Source: Methylobacteriaceae bacterium (GTDB lineage: Bacteria; Pseudomonadota; Alphaproteobacteria; Rhizobiales; Beijerinckiaceae). Taken from it: a stretch of DNA of 64,000 nt. Positions 18,262 to 28,177 of this stretch are shown piece by piece. The notes below the pieces were generated by a model, which saw nothing but the letters and a program-made list of their open reading frames with translations, did no database searches and had not been told where the DNA came from. The position numbers and the translations under genes are program-made. Where the stretch lies: NCBI GenBank assembly GCA_020638135.1, contig JACKJE010000017.1:10779-74778 (forward strand). The letters are read 5' to 3'. Position 1 is the first letter of the stretch, and every line of letters starts with the position of its first letter.

Positions 18262-19896
18262 CTACAGGCCCTTCGCGTTGCCCTGCAGTATCTTGTAACG
18301 CTGGCCGTCGCCGTCGTCGTCGGTGAAGGTCGCAGCATCCCCGAATACCTCGACCTGATAGCAGGTCTCGTCGTTCTCGCCGGAATAGACGATGCACACT
18401 TTCTGTCCGCGCAGAACCCATTTTCCGCTGGTCACGGTATCGCCGTTGAGCTGCTTCAGCGCGCCATCGGGCTTGTAGAATTCGAACAGCGGCTCGTCGT
18501 CAGAATCCTTGCCGGCGACGGTATTGCCGACAAGCGCCGCCCAGGCCTGCAGCCCCGTGAGCTTGCTGGGCGGCGGCGCGGCTTGCGGAACCTGCACGAC
18601 CGTCGGCGCGGCGGGCTTGGCCGCCGGCGCCGTCGCCTGCCCGCCTTCAGTAAAGAAGGCGACATCCACTTTTTTCAGCAGGGCCATCGGATTTGGCGTG
18701 GCGATGAGATCGACGACCTTCACCGGGCCGGCCTTGCCCTTGACCGCGACTGTCAGACTTTTCGGATTGTCGAGAAACTTGCCGATGGCGTCCGCGGCGG
18801 CGGCGCCGACTGGATCTCCGCCGGCGAGCGCCGGCGCGAGCATGCCTGCGGCCGCCTTCCATTCCGCTGCAAGCTGCGCCGGCGTCTTGTTCCGGTCTTT
18901 CGCGGCGCGAGCGATGATCTTCTCGAAAGCGCCGCCGTTGACGAGGCGCAGTTCGAGCGCGCCGATCGAACTCGCCGCAAGCGCGGCGGCGCGCGTCTCG
19001 GCCTTGCCGGTCAGAACGGATGCGCCGACATCGCTGAACTTTCCGCGCAACCGCAGGGATGCGAGGCCGGGCGATTCCACGGACATTTCGTCGAGATTGT
19101 AGGCGCGCTGGGCCGGGTCGTAGACGCCGGCGAACCGCAGATTGCCTTCGATACGCTCGTAGCCCTCGGCTGCGAGCGATGCGCCGGCCTTGGACGCCTT
19201 CGGCAATTGCACGGTCAGCCCGTTTGCCGACAGGGTCGTTCGCGCGGGCGTGTCGCCTTCGTATGTCTGTTCGGCGACGAAGGACGACATCGTCAGCTTG
19301 ACGAGATTGCCGCCGGGCGCGTCGGCCGGCGTATCCTTGTCGGGCGCGGTGATCTCGACCGCATTGAACGCGACGCGCGAGGCCTTCAGCAGCCCCTCCA
19401 GCGCGCCGCCGCTCTTGAGCGCCACGAGAAATGGTTCCGCCTCGAGCTTGTCGATCGTGACCGCCCCGCCCTTCAGCGTCACCGGGCCGCCCGTCTTGTC
19501 CTTGCCGTCGCCCTCGAAGGAATCGAGGCTGAGCCGCGCGGCGACGCCTTTGCTGACATCCGTCGCCCGGAGATTGCGCAGCCTGACCGCGCCGGAATTG
19601 TCGACCGGCCCGACCGTCGCCTCGGGAATGACGATCTGCTTTGCTTCGAGCTTGGCGAGGATCGCGGCGGCTTCCTCGCGCGTGGCGCTGGTCAGCAGCT
19701 TCGTGGCCTCGTCGGCAGTGATGTTGGTTCCGATGAAATCGACATGTTTGACCGTGAATTTCGATTTCTCGGTCGTCGTCGTCAGATTGTCGAGCGCGAT
19801 GTCGCTCTGCGCTGCGGCAGGCGCGACCGTGAACGCGAGCGCGATAGCGAGCGGAGCGACGAGGCTCCACGGGCGCGGTGACATGAGAGGCGGCAT
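18262..19896 (-). CDS. Large exported protein of unknown function (544 aa)
   Basis: 544 residues, starting at ATG 19896 with agaagga upstream and a signal peptide (MPPLMSPRPWSLVAPLAIALAFTVAPAAAQ). The body has a repetitive beta-rich pattern: GAVRLRNLRATDVSKG, GPVTLKGGAVTIDKLEAE, RIEGNLRFAGVYDP, ASLRLRGKFSDVGAS, resembling tandem AsmA/DUF2125-like or translocation-module-like lipid-transport repeats, although I cannot assign one. A Pro/Ala linker (about residues 420-450) leads to a separate C-terminal domain with two cysteines (GQKVCIVYSGENDETCYQVE), similar to small DUF-type domains found alone in Hyphomicrobiales. Confidence 0.6.
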   Translation of the reverse strand: MPPLMSPRPWSLVAPLAIALAFTVAPAAAQSDIALDNLTTTTEKSKFTVKHVDFIGTNITADEATKLLTSATREEAAAILAKLEAKQIVIPEATVGPVDNSGAVRLRNLRATDVSKGVAARLSLDSFEGDGKDKTGGPVTLKGGAVTIDKLEAEPFLVALKSGGALEGLLKASRVAFNAVEITAPDKDTPADAPGGNLVKLTMSSFVAEQTYEGDTPARTTLSANGLTVQLPKASKAGASLAAEGYERIEGNLRFAGVYDPAQRAYNLDEMSVESPGLASLRLRGKFSDVGASVLTGKAETRAAALAASSIGALELRLVNGGAFEKIIARAAKDRNKTPAQLAAEWKAAAGMLAPALAGGDPVGAAAADAIGKFLDNPKSLTVAVKGKAGPVKVVDLIATPNPMALLKKVDVAFFTEGGQATAPAAKPAAPTVVQVPQAAPPPSKLTGLQAWAALVGNTVAGKDSDDEPLFEFYKPDGALKQLNGDTVTSGKWVLRGQKVCIVYSGENDETCYQVEVFGDAATFTDDDGDGQRYKILQGNAKGL

Positions 19897-19986
19897 GCGA
19901 CATCCTTCTGGCCGGAAGAGGATGTGGCCACTATGGCAGCTTCCGAAGCCGCCGCAATCGGCAGCCGCGCTCAAGGCAAACGCGTA

Positions 19987-22375
19987 TTAATCGGCTTTCC
20001 AGCGACGCAGCAGCAGCGCATTGGTCACGACGCTGACGCTGGAAGCCGCCATCGCGGCGCCGGCGGCCACGGGCGACAGCATGCCGGCGGCGGCCGCCGG
20101 GATCATGATCACATTGTACGCAAAGGCGAGGAACAGGTTCTGCCGGATTTTTCGGGCGGTGGCCTGCGACAGGTCGATGAGGGAGACGACCTTGGCGAGG
20201 TCGTCGCCGGGCAGAGCGACGCTGGCCGCTTCGAGCGCGGTCTCGCTGCCGGCGCCCATGGCGATGCCGACATCGGCTTCGGCGAGCGGCGGGGCGTCGT
20301 TGACGCCGTCGCCGACCATGCCGACGATCCGGCCGCCTTCGCGCAGTCGACGGATTTCGGCGGCCTTGCCTTCCGGCGGCACGCCAGCGACGACGTCGAC
20401 ATTGCCGAGCCGCGCGGCAAAAGCGCGCGCAACCGCATCGCTATCGCCGGTCAGCATGACCGGCTTGACGCCGAGCGCGCGCAGACGTTCGAGCGTGGCG
20501 GCGGATTCCGGACGCAATTCGTCCGACGTCGCGACCAGGCCGACGAGGCGCGGCGCGGCTTCGTCGGACAGCGCGACGAAGAAGGCCGTGCCGCCCTTGG
20601 CTTCGATCTGTTCGGCCTGCATTGCGAGCGGCGCGACATCGACGGCGATGTCCTGCATGAGCGCGCGATTGCCGACATGAACGAGGCGCTGGCCGAGCCG
20701 CGCCTCGAGACCGCGACCGGGTTTCGCCTCGAAGGCGTCGAGCGCGAGCAGGTCGACGCCGTCCTGTCTCGCGCGGGAAACGATCGCACGGCCGAGCGCA
20801 TGTTCCGAGCCTTGCTCGGCCGACGCGACGAGGCGCAGCAGCGCCAACCCGTCGCCGTCGAGCGCGACGATGTCGCTGACGACAGGGTGGCCGATGGTGA
20901 GCGTACCCGTCTTGTCAAACACGACCGTCTGGACTTTTCGCGCGAGGTCGAGCGCGCTCGCATCCTTGACGAGAATGCCGGAACGCGCGCCGGCGCCCAT
21001 GCCGACTGCGACGGCGGCGGGCGTCGCGAGGCCGAGCGCGCAGGGGCAGGAGACGACGAGCAGGCTGATGGCGTTGACGAGCGCGGTCTCGAAATCGCCG
21101 CCTGCGAGCCTCCAGCCGGCGAAGGTCGCCACCGCCAGAGCGACGACCGCCGGAACGAAGACGGACGCGACCTTGTCGACAGTGTGCTGGATCGGCGCCT
21201 TGGAGGATTGCGCCCGCTCCACCAGCCGGATGATGCGCGACAGGCGCGAGGCCGAGCCGACCGTCGTGGCGCGGATTTCGAGCCGCCCCGCCCCGTTGAC
21301 GCTGCCGCCGGCGACCTCGTCGCCCGGCCCGCGGGCGACCGGGCGCGACTCGCCGGTCAGCATGGATTCGTCGATCTCGCTGCGGCCGGACACGATCACG
21401 CCGTCCGCCGGGATGCGCTCGCCGGGCCGGACCGCAATCATGTCGCCGGCCTTCACCGCATCGACGGGCGATTCCGTTTCGACGCCGTTGTCGAGAATGC
21501 GCGCGACGGGCGGCCTGAGCGCCGCGAGCGCGGCGACCGCGCCGCCGGTCGCGCGGCGGGCGCGCGCCTCGAGCCACTTGCCGAACAGAACAAAGGCGAT
21601 AACGAGCGCGGCGGCCTCGAAGGTCAAATGGTGCGTGTGGCCCTGCGCCATACGCCAGAGCGCGAGGCCGAAGGCGGCGATCGAGCCGAGCGAGACGAGC
21701 ACGTCCATGTTGGCGGCGCCCGCGCGGAGCGCCTTGTAGGCGCCGATATGGAAGCGCGCGCCGGCGACGAAGAAGACGGGCGTCGCGAGGATGAGTTGCA
21801 GCCACGGCGCCAGCAGCGGCATGCCGGTCGCGATTTCGTAGGCCATGTTGACGAGGAAGGGCGCCGACAGAGCCATGGCGGCGACCAGCGTCCAGGTTTC
21901 GCGCTGTTCGCCCGAGCGCTCGGCCGCCTTGCCATCGGCGGCGCGGGGCTTGGCCTCGAAGCCGGCGTTCTCGATCGCCTCGACCAGATCGGCCGCGCTC
22001 GCCAGTCCGGAAGCGATCGTCACGTCCGCCGTCTCGGCCGGCAGGCTGACACGGGCGGACATCACGCCCGGAGTCGCGTTCAGCGCCTTTTCCAGCCGCG
22101 CGACGCAGGCCGCGCAGGTCATGCCGGTCACGTCGAGCAGGATTTCCTCGCGCGGCGCCTCGTAGCCGGCGTCTTCGACCGCCGCCACGAGATCGGCGGG
22201 TTTGACCGTCCGGCGCGGCGCCGACGCGGGCCGTCATGGCGCTGAGATTGACGGCAGCAGTCTTCACGCCCGGCACGGCAAGCAGCGCCTTCTCGCCCAC
22301 CAGCGAGCAAGAGGCGCAAGTCATGCCATCGACAGGGAAGACATATTCCGCGCTGTTTTCGGGCCGATCGAGCAT
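19987..22375 (-). CDS. copA: Copper-exporting P1B-type ATPase, one frameshift near the N terminus
   Basis: Two N-terminal metal-binding domains are present: GMTCASC (from ATG 22375) and GMTCAAC. The CPC membrane motif ([12 protein letters not shown]), phosphorylation motif [11 protein letters not shown], the [11 protein letters not shown] motif and [16 protein letters not shown] are intact, so this is a Cu(I) exporter. The first metal-binding domain is in a different frame from the rest; one base must be skipped around 22198-22225 (homopolymers gggttt). Without correction, translation would restart with only one metal-binding domain. A CueR-type operator lies 50 bp upstream and cueR precedes it on the same strand. 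Confidence 0.92.
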
Positions 22376-22426
22376 CAGGAATTCTCCTGGGGCGCTGCTT
22401 GTCAGGCGCCCGCCGCGATCTTCTTG

Positions 22427-22448
22427 GACCTTCCATCATGGGAAGGTC
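22427..22448 (-). promoter_or_regulatory. CueR-type operator/promoter of copA
   Basis: A perfect 8-bp dyad, GACCTTCC-atcatg-GGAAGGTC, matches the MerR-family copper operator (E. coli copA: ACCTTCC-N7-GGAAGGT). On the minus strand TTGACC (22445-22450) serves as -35 and overlaps the dyad, as in elongated-spacer MerR promoters. A 19-bp spacer would place the -10 at 22420-22425 (AAGAAG), which is poor. The dyad centre is 6 nt here against 7 in E. coli, so one base may be missing, in line with other single-base errors nearby. Confidence 0.75.
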
Positions 22449-22874
22449 AAGGAACAAATCTTCGGCGCGCTGCCGTGGGCGCCATCGCCGCCACGCCGAG
22501 AGGTCCTCGAGATCAGCGGGCAATCCAGGCGCTCATCGCCGTAGCGCGGAAGGCGCAGAGCAAGCTGTTCAGCGTGCTGCATGGCCTGAAGCGCGATGCC
22601 GCCTCAGCTCCGCGATATGGTGCTCGGCCAGCCGCTTGACGTCGGCGCTGGAGCGCGCGCCGTCCGCCAGAGCTCGGCAGCCTGCCGATATCCTCGACCG
22701 CGAAGCCGAGATCGCGCGCGGCGGACGAAGCGCAGGGTCTGGACGTCGCGCTCGTCGTAAACGGTGACCAGCGGCGCTGCAGCGCAGCGCGGCGATCAAC
22801 CGATGCTCTCGTAATGGCGGATCATCTTGGCGGATACACCGGAAGCCTGGCGCCTCGCCGATCGAAACGTTCAT
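22447..22874 (-). pseudogene. cueR: CueR-like MerR copper-responsive regulator, several frameshifts
   Basis: From ATG 22874 the pieces MNVSIGEA, MIRHYESIG, LIAALRRSA-like, DERDVQTLRFVRRARDLGF-like, GARSSADVKRLAEHHIAEL and ALRF..DERLDCPLI can be joined only by changing frame several times. They are in the right order for a ~140-residue CueR: HTH, dimerisation helix, and the C-terminal metal-loop cysteine. The likely end is a TGA at 22447-22449 after a PTAARRRFVP tail, overlapping the copA operator. Whether the gene is truly broken or the sequence is wrong cannot be decided here; an operator in good condition argues for error. Confidence 0.75.
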
Positions 22875-23023
22875 CCGCCTTTCGCTGGCGCAAGCCGGAC
22901 GCGCCTTTGGGTTTCGCGCCCGACTGGCTTACCGTATCTAGAGCAAGGACGGCGCGGAAACAGCAGCGACAGGGCAAGCGATTGGCGCGGCGATTGCGCG
23001 GACTTATTCCTGTGTGGCGCGCG

Positions 23024-24129
23024 ATGCAGCGCGTGGCCGGATATCGACGGCGACGGGCGATCGCCTTCCATGCGCAGTATTGCGCCGACGTGCCCCGGCC
23101 TACTTCTCGTGTTTGCCGCGGCAGATCCGCATACGCGCCGACGCGCTCCTGCGAAATTTTCCGGATACGCCGCATATCGCCCTGCTCGACAGCGGGTGAG
23201 ATTGGGCCGAACAGCTTCCTGACAGGTCCATCGCCATCGCGCTGCCGGCCGACGGCTTCAATGTCGCGACGCTCGCGATCGAGAACCTGTCGAGCGTCGA
23301 GTTCGCCGACATAGCCAGCGCGTCGAGCCTTTCGTCGCGACAGGCGGCCGCGCCGCCTGCCGGGTTCAGACCACCGACGCCTTCGCTGACCTTCATCGAC
23401 GGCCTGTCGCGCGCCGCAGCGATCTTCGTTTCCGCGATCCATCGCGCACTCCGGCAACCTGCCTGCTCAGCAGCTCGACCGGCGACGATCTCGACTTTCA
23501 GCGCACCTGGTGCGTATTATCAGAGCGCGGCGTGCTGACGGATGCAGGCGTGCTGGCGCTGGTGCGCAGCAAGCATCAGTTCCAGCGCGTTCCGGCACGA
23601 CAATTTCAGACGACCGACGTGCGGCTCGTCGTGACCGACTGCGACCAGGACGAGCGGCGTGATCCGAACTCAACGCCGCGCCCGCCGCGCGCCTGAATAC
23701 GCCGCCTGTATCGGCGTTGATGCGTCGGCGCTGGATTCGATGAGCTTCGCCTGCGCATCCCGTGGTCGTGAAGGTCGGCGGCGAATACTATTGCCGCTCG
23801 ATCGGCCGGAAGCTAACGACGACGGCTCGCTGACCTTCTTCTGCGCGATGGACTGAGCGTCGTATTGACCATCGCACGCTCGCTGCATCTGTCGACAGCG
23901 CGCGCGATGCGTTCCGCAACGTCGTCGGCGGGCTGGGCGGCGCGGATTTCGTGCTGGGCTTCGATTGCGCGCTGCGCCGTCTCGACGCCGAGAACCGGCA
24001 GATGAAGCGCGAATTGTCGGACGTCTATCGCGGGTCGGCGTCGTCGGTTTCCAGCACGTACGGCGAGCAATATGGCGTATGCATCTCAACTGAACCTTTA
24101 CGGGCCTGGCGATCAGCGAGCGCACATGA
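23024..24129 (+). pseudogene. FIST domain protein (NosP-like), many frameshifts
   Basis: Fragments in three frames line up with a FIST_N/FIST_C sensor: CPGLLLVFAA, PHIALLDSG, GEIGPNSFLTG, FNVATLAIENLSSVEFAD, IGVDASALDSMSFA, ANDDGSLTFFCAMD, and a final TFTGLAISERT. FIST proteins sense small ligands; the NosP type binds haem and senses nitric oxide and controls a partner hybrid kinase. The stop at 24127-24129 overlaps the ATG of the downstream kinase (ATGA), as expected for this pair. At least eight frame changes are needed, so it is not translatable as given. Confidence 0.7.
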
Positions 24130-25514
24130 ACGCCAGCGATCCGGGCAGGCTGATCGCCGCCGACATCATGGGACGTACGGTCTGGGCGTCGCCGCGCGAA
24201 ATCGTGCAGCGGCTGACCAAGATCAACGCCGCCCTGGTCAGCGAGCGTCTGGAACACCGCGTCGACCAGCGGGCGAGCGCCTATTCGCTGTGTTCCAAAA
24301 CCGCGATCGGGCTCCGGGCGCAGGTGCGCGAACGGACTGTCGAACTCAAGCGCGCCTTATGAGCTCAAGAGAAATCAATGTGGCGCTGTCCTCCGCCAGA
24401 AGCGGCGGAAAAGCCAATTTGTCGAAGACGCGTTTTCTCGCCGCGGCCGGCCATGACCTCTTGCAGCCGCGCTATGCGGCGCAACTTTCCACCCATATCG
24501 ACGCTGGTCCGATCTGCAGGAAGGACCAGCCGCCGCGAAACTGTATCGTCAAGTCGATCAGCGCGCTCGTGACGGTCGGCCTATCTGCAGTCGATCCTCG
24601 ACATTTCTCGACGCGCCGGCGTCGTCCGCCGAAATTCCAGAGCGTTCGCCTATCCGACATGTTTCAAATCGCTCGATTCCCGACTTCAGGCCGATCGTCG
24701 AGCACGCAAAAGGTTGAAGCTGCGTTTCGTCCGACCGATCTTGCGGTAGTCAGCGATCGATCCTGCTGAGCGCGTGCTGCAGAACCTCATGTCAACGCCA
24801 CGCGTTACACATGATGGCAGCGTGTTCATCGGCGCGCGACGCCGTGGCGACCATGTTCAGATCGATGCTTGACGGATACGGGCGTCGGCGTCGCGCCACC
24901 GATATCGAACGCATCTTCGAGGAATTTCATCGCGCGCATGCGACGATGTGCTCGCGCAAAACGGCGAAGGGCTCGGACTCAGGCTCTCCGATCGTGCCGC
25001 ATGTCTGAGCGCTCGATCATCGCGTGGAAGTCCGCTCCAATCCGGAGCCGCGGCTCGCGCCACGGTCGTCGCGCCTTGCCGAACCAGATGTTCCGCGCGC
25101 GGCGGACTTCGTCTTCGTCGAAAACTGGGCGCGCGCCAACGATCTCAGCAGTCGCCGCATCCTGCTTGTCGAAAACAATCCCGACGTGATGGAAGCGACA
25201 CACGCTGGCTGCTCGCCGCAATAGAGGCGCCGACGCGTGATCCGGCGGCGAATTTCAGCGCCGTGCGCGCACGGCTGGGCGACGAAATCCGCCAGACGCG
25301 ATCGTCGCCGACTACCGTAAACCGCGACGAAAGCGGATTGCGACGATCTTGCTCGCACGCAACATCGCGCGACACGATATTCCGCCGTCATCGTGACTGC
25401 CGATCAGGGCGGAAGCGATCGAGTTGACGCGCGTGCGGCGGGCTGCGAATTGATGCGCAAGCCTGTCAAGCCCGCGCAATTGCGCCAGTGCTGACGCATC
25501 TTCTTCAGGCGTAA
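24126..25514 (+). pseudogene. Hybrid sensor histidine kinase (NahK/ErcS-like), many frameshifts
   Basis: Starts MNASDPGRLIAADIMG and continues through a coiled segment (INAALVSERLEHRVDQ, VRERTVELKRAL). The phosphoacceptor box KTRFLAAAGHDLLQP has the family-typical HDLLQP. ATPase fragments (TDTGVGVAPP, FEEFHRAHA, GLGLRLSDRA) and a C-terminal receiver (RRILLVENNPDVMEA, VTADQGGSD, CELMRKPVKPA) follow, ending LTHLLQA. This is the usual FIST-associated hybrid kinase. It overlaps the FIST stop and converges with the hydrolase gene 6 nt away. Numerous single-base shifts break the frame. Confidence 0.72.
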
Positions 25515-25519
25515 ATTCG

Positions 25520-26594
25520 TCACTGGCTGCGTGAAATCCGACCTCCGGCGCGTTGCTTCGCATCGCCGCGCACTACGGCATGGCGCCTGCAGGAAGGCGG
25601 CGAGGTCACGGCCAGCGAGCTTTCGCTGCGAAAACGTCGATGCGCTGCCCGGCGAAGCCGAAAGCGCGGACATGCACCCATCGCGCAACCACCAGCTGAA
25701 ACCATAATGCGTCACGCCCGGCTGCGCTCAGGCACGGCGAGCCAGCGCGGCGACCGCATCGTCCAGCCTTCCAGCCGGGCCCGCGTTCCTGCGATCACGC
25801 CATCCATCCAGCGCGAATTGCGCGGCGGCAAATCGCGCAGCGCCCCATTTTCCGGCGCGGCTGCCGCCGATCAATCTCCTGCCCGCCCTCGGATTCAGCG
25901 TGAAGCCGTCGCGTTCACATTCCCGCAGCCGCCAGTTTTTGCATCATGTGATGTTGGCGCGTACCGGTAAGCGCGCGTGAGCTGCTCGCGCCAGCTGAAT
26001 GTCGCCAGGTTGGCAGAAACGTCGTCCCCGGAGGTTCGCGCGGCTCGCCATCGGCAGCACGCCGCCTGGCACCGCAATCCGCCATCGATTTCGAATAGCG
26101 GTTCACGTCGGAATTGCGGTCCGCCGCAATCCTCGTTCCAGCGCAGGCCCGACGACATTGTAGGGGATTATGGCGCAGCGTCGCCGTCGTAGGCGGGCCG
26201 CATCTCCGGGCAGATAGCGGGTCAGTGTCGTCGGTCGAGGCAATCGCGCCGTCATGGATGGCGCGAAACAGCGATGTCGACTTGATCGTCGACGTGTTAA
26301 CAACGATCAGCTCTGCAAGCCGAAGGCCGTAGCGTTCGACTGTCGCGTCGCCCGGCACACTTAATAGCGATGAAATTGCGATCCGCCAGATTCAGCGACA
26401 TCGCGGGGCGCGCCATCGGCAGAGATAGTCAGGCGCGATCTCATGCGCGCGGGGACTGGCGGCATCGCTGCGCGTCTGGTGTACCCGTGGGCGAACAATT
26501 GGTCGACGATGCGATAGCCGTAAGGCTGGATGGTCGGCGGCCAGAGAAGAAAGTCCTCGGCGCGCGGAAGATGCCGGCGTGGTTCGGCATTCAC
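25520..26594 (-). pseudogene. Beta-lactamase-family serine hydrolase, many frameshifts
   Basis: Pieces across frames match 6-aminohexanoate-dimer-hydrolase-like proteins: LPRAEDFLLWPPTIQPYGYRIV, ERYGLRLAE, the STIK (SxxK) motif in NTSTIKSTSLFRAIHDGAIAS, RYLPGDAA, SSGLRWNED then NSDVNRYSKSM, LESEGGQEI-like and YGFSWWLRDG, then GQRIDVFAAKA near the end. The probable start is GTG 26594, overlapping the stop of the response regulator gene (GTGA), which argues for coexpression. The substrate of this clade is usually unknown. Identification relies on motif order. Confidence 0.62.
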
Positions 26595-27290
26595 GGCTTC
26601 GCGTTCCTCCCGCCGAGAATGGAATCGAAGTCGAGGCCGGTCGTCTCGATCACGGCCTGCGTGCGCGAGGCGACGTTGAGCTTGCGCAGGATTTCCGAGA
26701 CGTGCGCCTTGACGGTGGTCTCGCCGACATCGAGCTCGAAGGCGATCTGCTTGTTGAGCAGGCCCTGCCGGATCATGCCGAGCACGCGCAATTGCTGCGG
26801 CGTAAGCATGGCGAGCCGCTCGGCGAAATCCTGTTTCTTCGGCCCGCAGCCGCTTCTCAGTGGCCAGCGGCGCTGGAAAATGAAAAGCGGGGACGAACAC
26901 CTGTATGTCACTCGGCAGATGGCGTCGGTCAGCTCCGCCTTCTTGGCGGATTTCGGAATGAAGCCGCTGACGCCGCAATTCATGGCTTCCGCCACGATGC
27001 GCGGATCCTCCAGACCCGAGACGACGACAACGGGAAGACCGGGAAACTTGGCGCGCACGCTGAGCACGCCCTCGAAACCCTTGACCGAGGGCATCGACAG
27101 ATCGATCAGCGCCAGATCGAAACCGGTCGTCGCTCTGATGCGCCAGCGCACATCGTCGATGACGCAGCGCCGACGACTGGCCTTGGGATGGCCGCGCGCC
27201 GCGCTCTCGAGCCTTCTCGCGAAAAAGAGAGGATCGTCGACGACGGAAGCGGTCCATCCAGGCGCTCCGCGTCGGGGTTACGAGTGACAC
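26591..27290 (-). pseudogene. LuxR-family two-component response regulator, N-terminal frameshifts
   Basis: The C-terminal 186 residues are clean: receiver core DLALIDLSMPSVKGFEGV with the phosphoacceptor Asp, VVVVSGLEDPRIVAEA, FIPKSAKKAELTDAI, then the LuxR helix-turn-helix LTPQQLRVLGMIRQGLLNKQIA and VGETTVKAHVSEILRKLNV. The first ~60 residues need frame changes; VVDDPLFFARR retains the acidic DD pocket. It resembles the ErbR/AgmR type found near FIST-linked hybrid kinases, so it may be the output of the adjacent kinase. The start is approximate. Confidence 0.75.
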
Positions 27291-27380
27291 GCAAGTCGCA
27301 GGCGACTGGAGCCGGCCTCGTCTTTGCGTTCGATGAGATACCCCGGCGCACAGGCGCCGGGGTTATCGCTACAGAATGCG

Positions 27381-28166
27381 TTACGCCGCGGCGACCGCGC
27401 GCTTGGCCATCACGCCGATCAGATGGGCGCGATATTCGGCCGAGCCGTGGATGTCGCCATTGAGACCCGCGGCCGAAACCTTGAGCCCGTCGAGCGCGCC
27501 TGCCGAAAAATTGCCGGCGAGCGCGGCCTCGGCTTCCTTCCAGCGGAAGACGCCGTCCGAGCCCGCGCCGGTCACGGCGACGCGCACGTCGGAGCCGCGC
27601 CTGGCGACCGCGACGCCGACCAGCGCATAGAGCGAGGCCGGGTTGCGGAACTTCACATAGGCGAACTTGTCGGCGTGCGGGAATTCGACCGCCGTGATCA
27701 GTTCGCCGTCTTCCAGCGCCGTGGTGAACAGGCCCTGGAAGAAGTCGTCGGCGGCGACGCGGCGCTTGTTGGTGACGATGGTCGCGCCGAGCGCGAGGCA
27801 GCCTGCGGGATAATCGGCGACGGGATCGTTATTGGCGATCGAACCGCCGATCGTGCCGCGGTGGCGCACCTGCGGATCGCCGATGCCGCCGGCGAGCGCC
27901 GCGAGACCAGGAATGGCCTTCGTGACGACATCGGAGTCCGCGACTTCCGCATGGCGGCTCATCGCCTTGACGGTCAGGACCGAACCATTGTCGGAAATGC
28001 CCTTGAGCTCGGCGACCTTGTTGAGGTCGACGAGATGGCCGGGCATGGCGAGCCGCTGCTTCATCGTGGGGATGAGCGTGTGGCCGCCGGCGAGGAACTT
28101 GCCCTCGCCGACCGAACTCACGGCGTCGGCCACGCTGGTCGCGGCGTGATGGGTGAATGCATACAT
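27381..28166 (-). CDS. coxM: FAD-binding medium subunit of a CO/xanthine dehydrogenase-family enzyme
   Basis: 261 residues, intact, from ATG 28166 with aggagg upstream. FAD-binding motifs are [16 protein letters not shown] (compare AGGQSL) and [22 protein letters not shown] (compare TIGG). It passes electrons from the small iron-sulfur subunit to an acceptor via FAD. It is the last gene of the order G-S-L-M on the minus strand, 12 nt after coxL, typical for form II enzymes. Confidence 0.9.
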   Translation of the reverse strand: MYAFTHHAATSVADAVSSVGEGKFLAGGHTLIPTMKQRLAMPGHLVDLNKVAELKGISDNGSVLTVKAMSRHAEVADSDVVTKAIPGLAALAGGIGDPQVRHRGTIGGSIANNDPVADYPAGCLALGATIVTNKRRVAADDFFQGLFTTALEDGELITAVEFPHADKFAYVKFRNPASLYALVGVAVARRGSDVRVAVTGAGSDGVFRWKEAEAALAGNFSAGALDGLKVSAAGLNGDIHGSAEYRAHLIGVMAKRAVAAA

Positions 28167-28177
28167 GGGCGTTCCTC

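Noticed and set aside
19924..22245. A 773-codon plus-strand frame over copA
   Set aside because: Antisense shadow of the P-type ATPase, whose motifs are unambiguous on the minus strand.
22875..26600. Possible integrated element or foreign DNA because no long frames are seen
   Set aside because: Fragments rebuild ordinary chromosomal genes (FIST, kinase, hydrolase, regulator) and base composition looks like the flanks.
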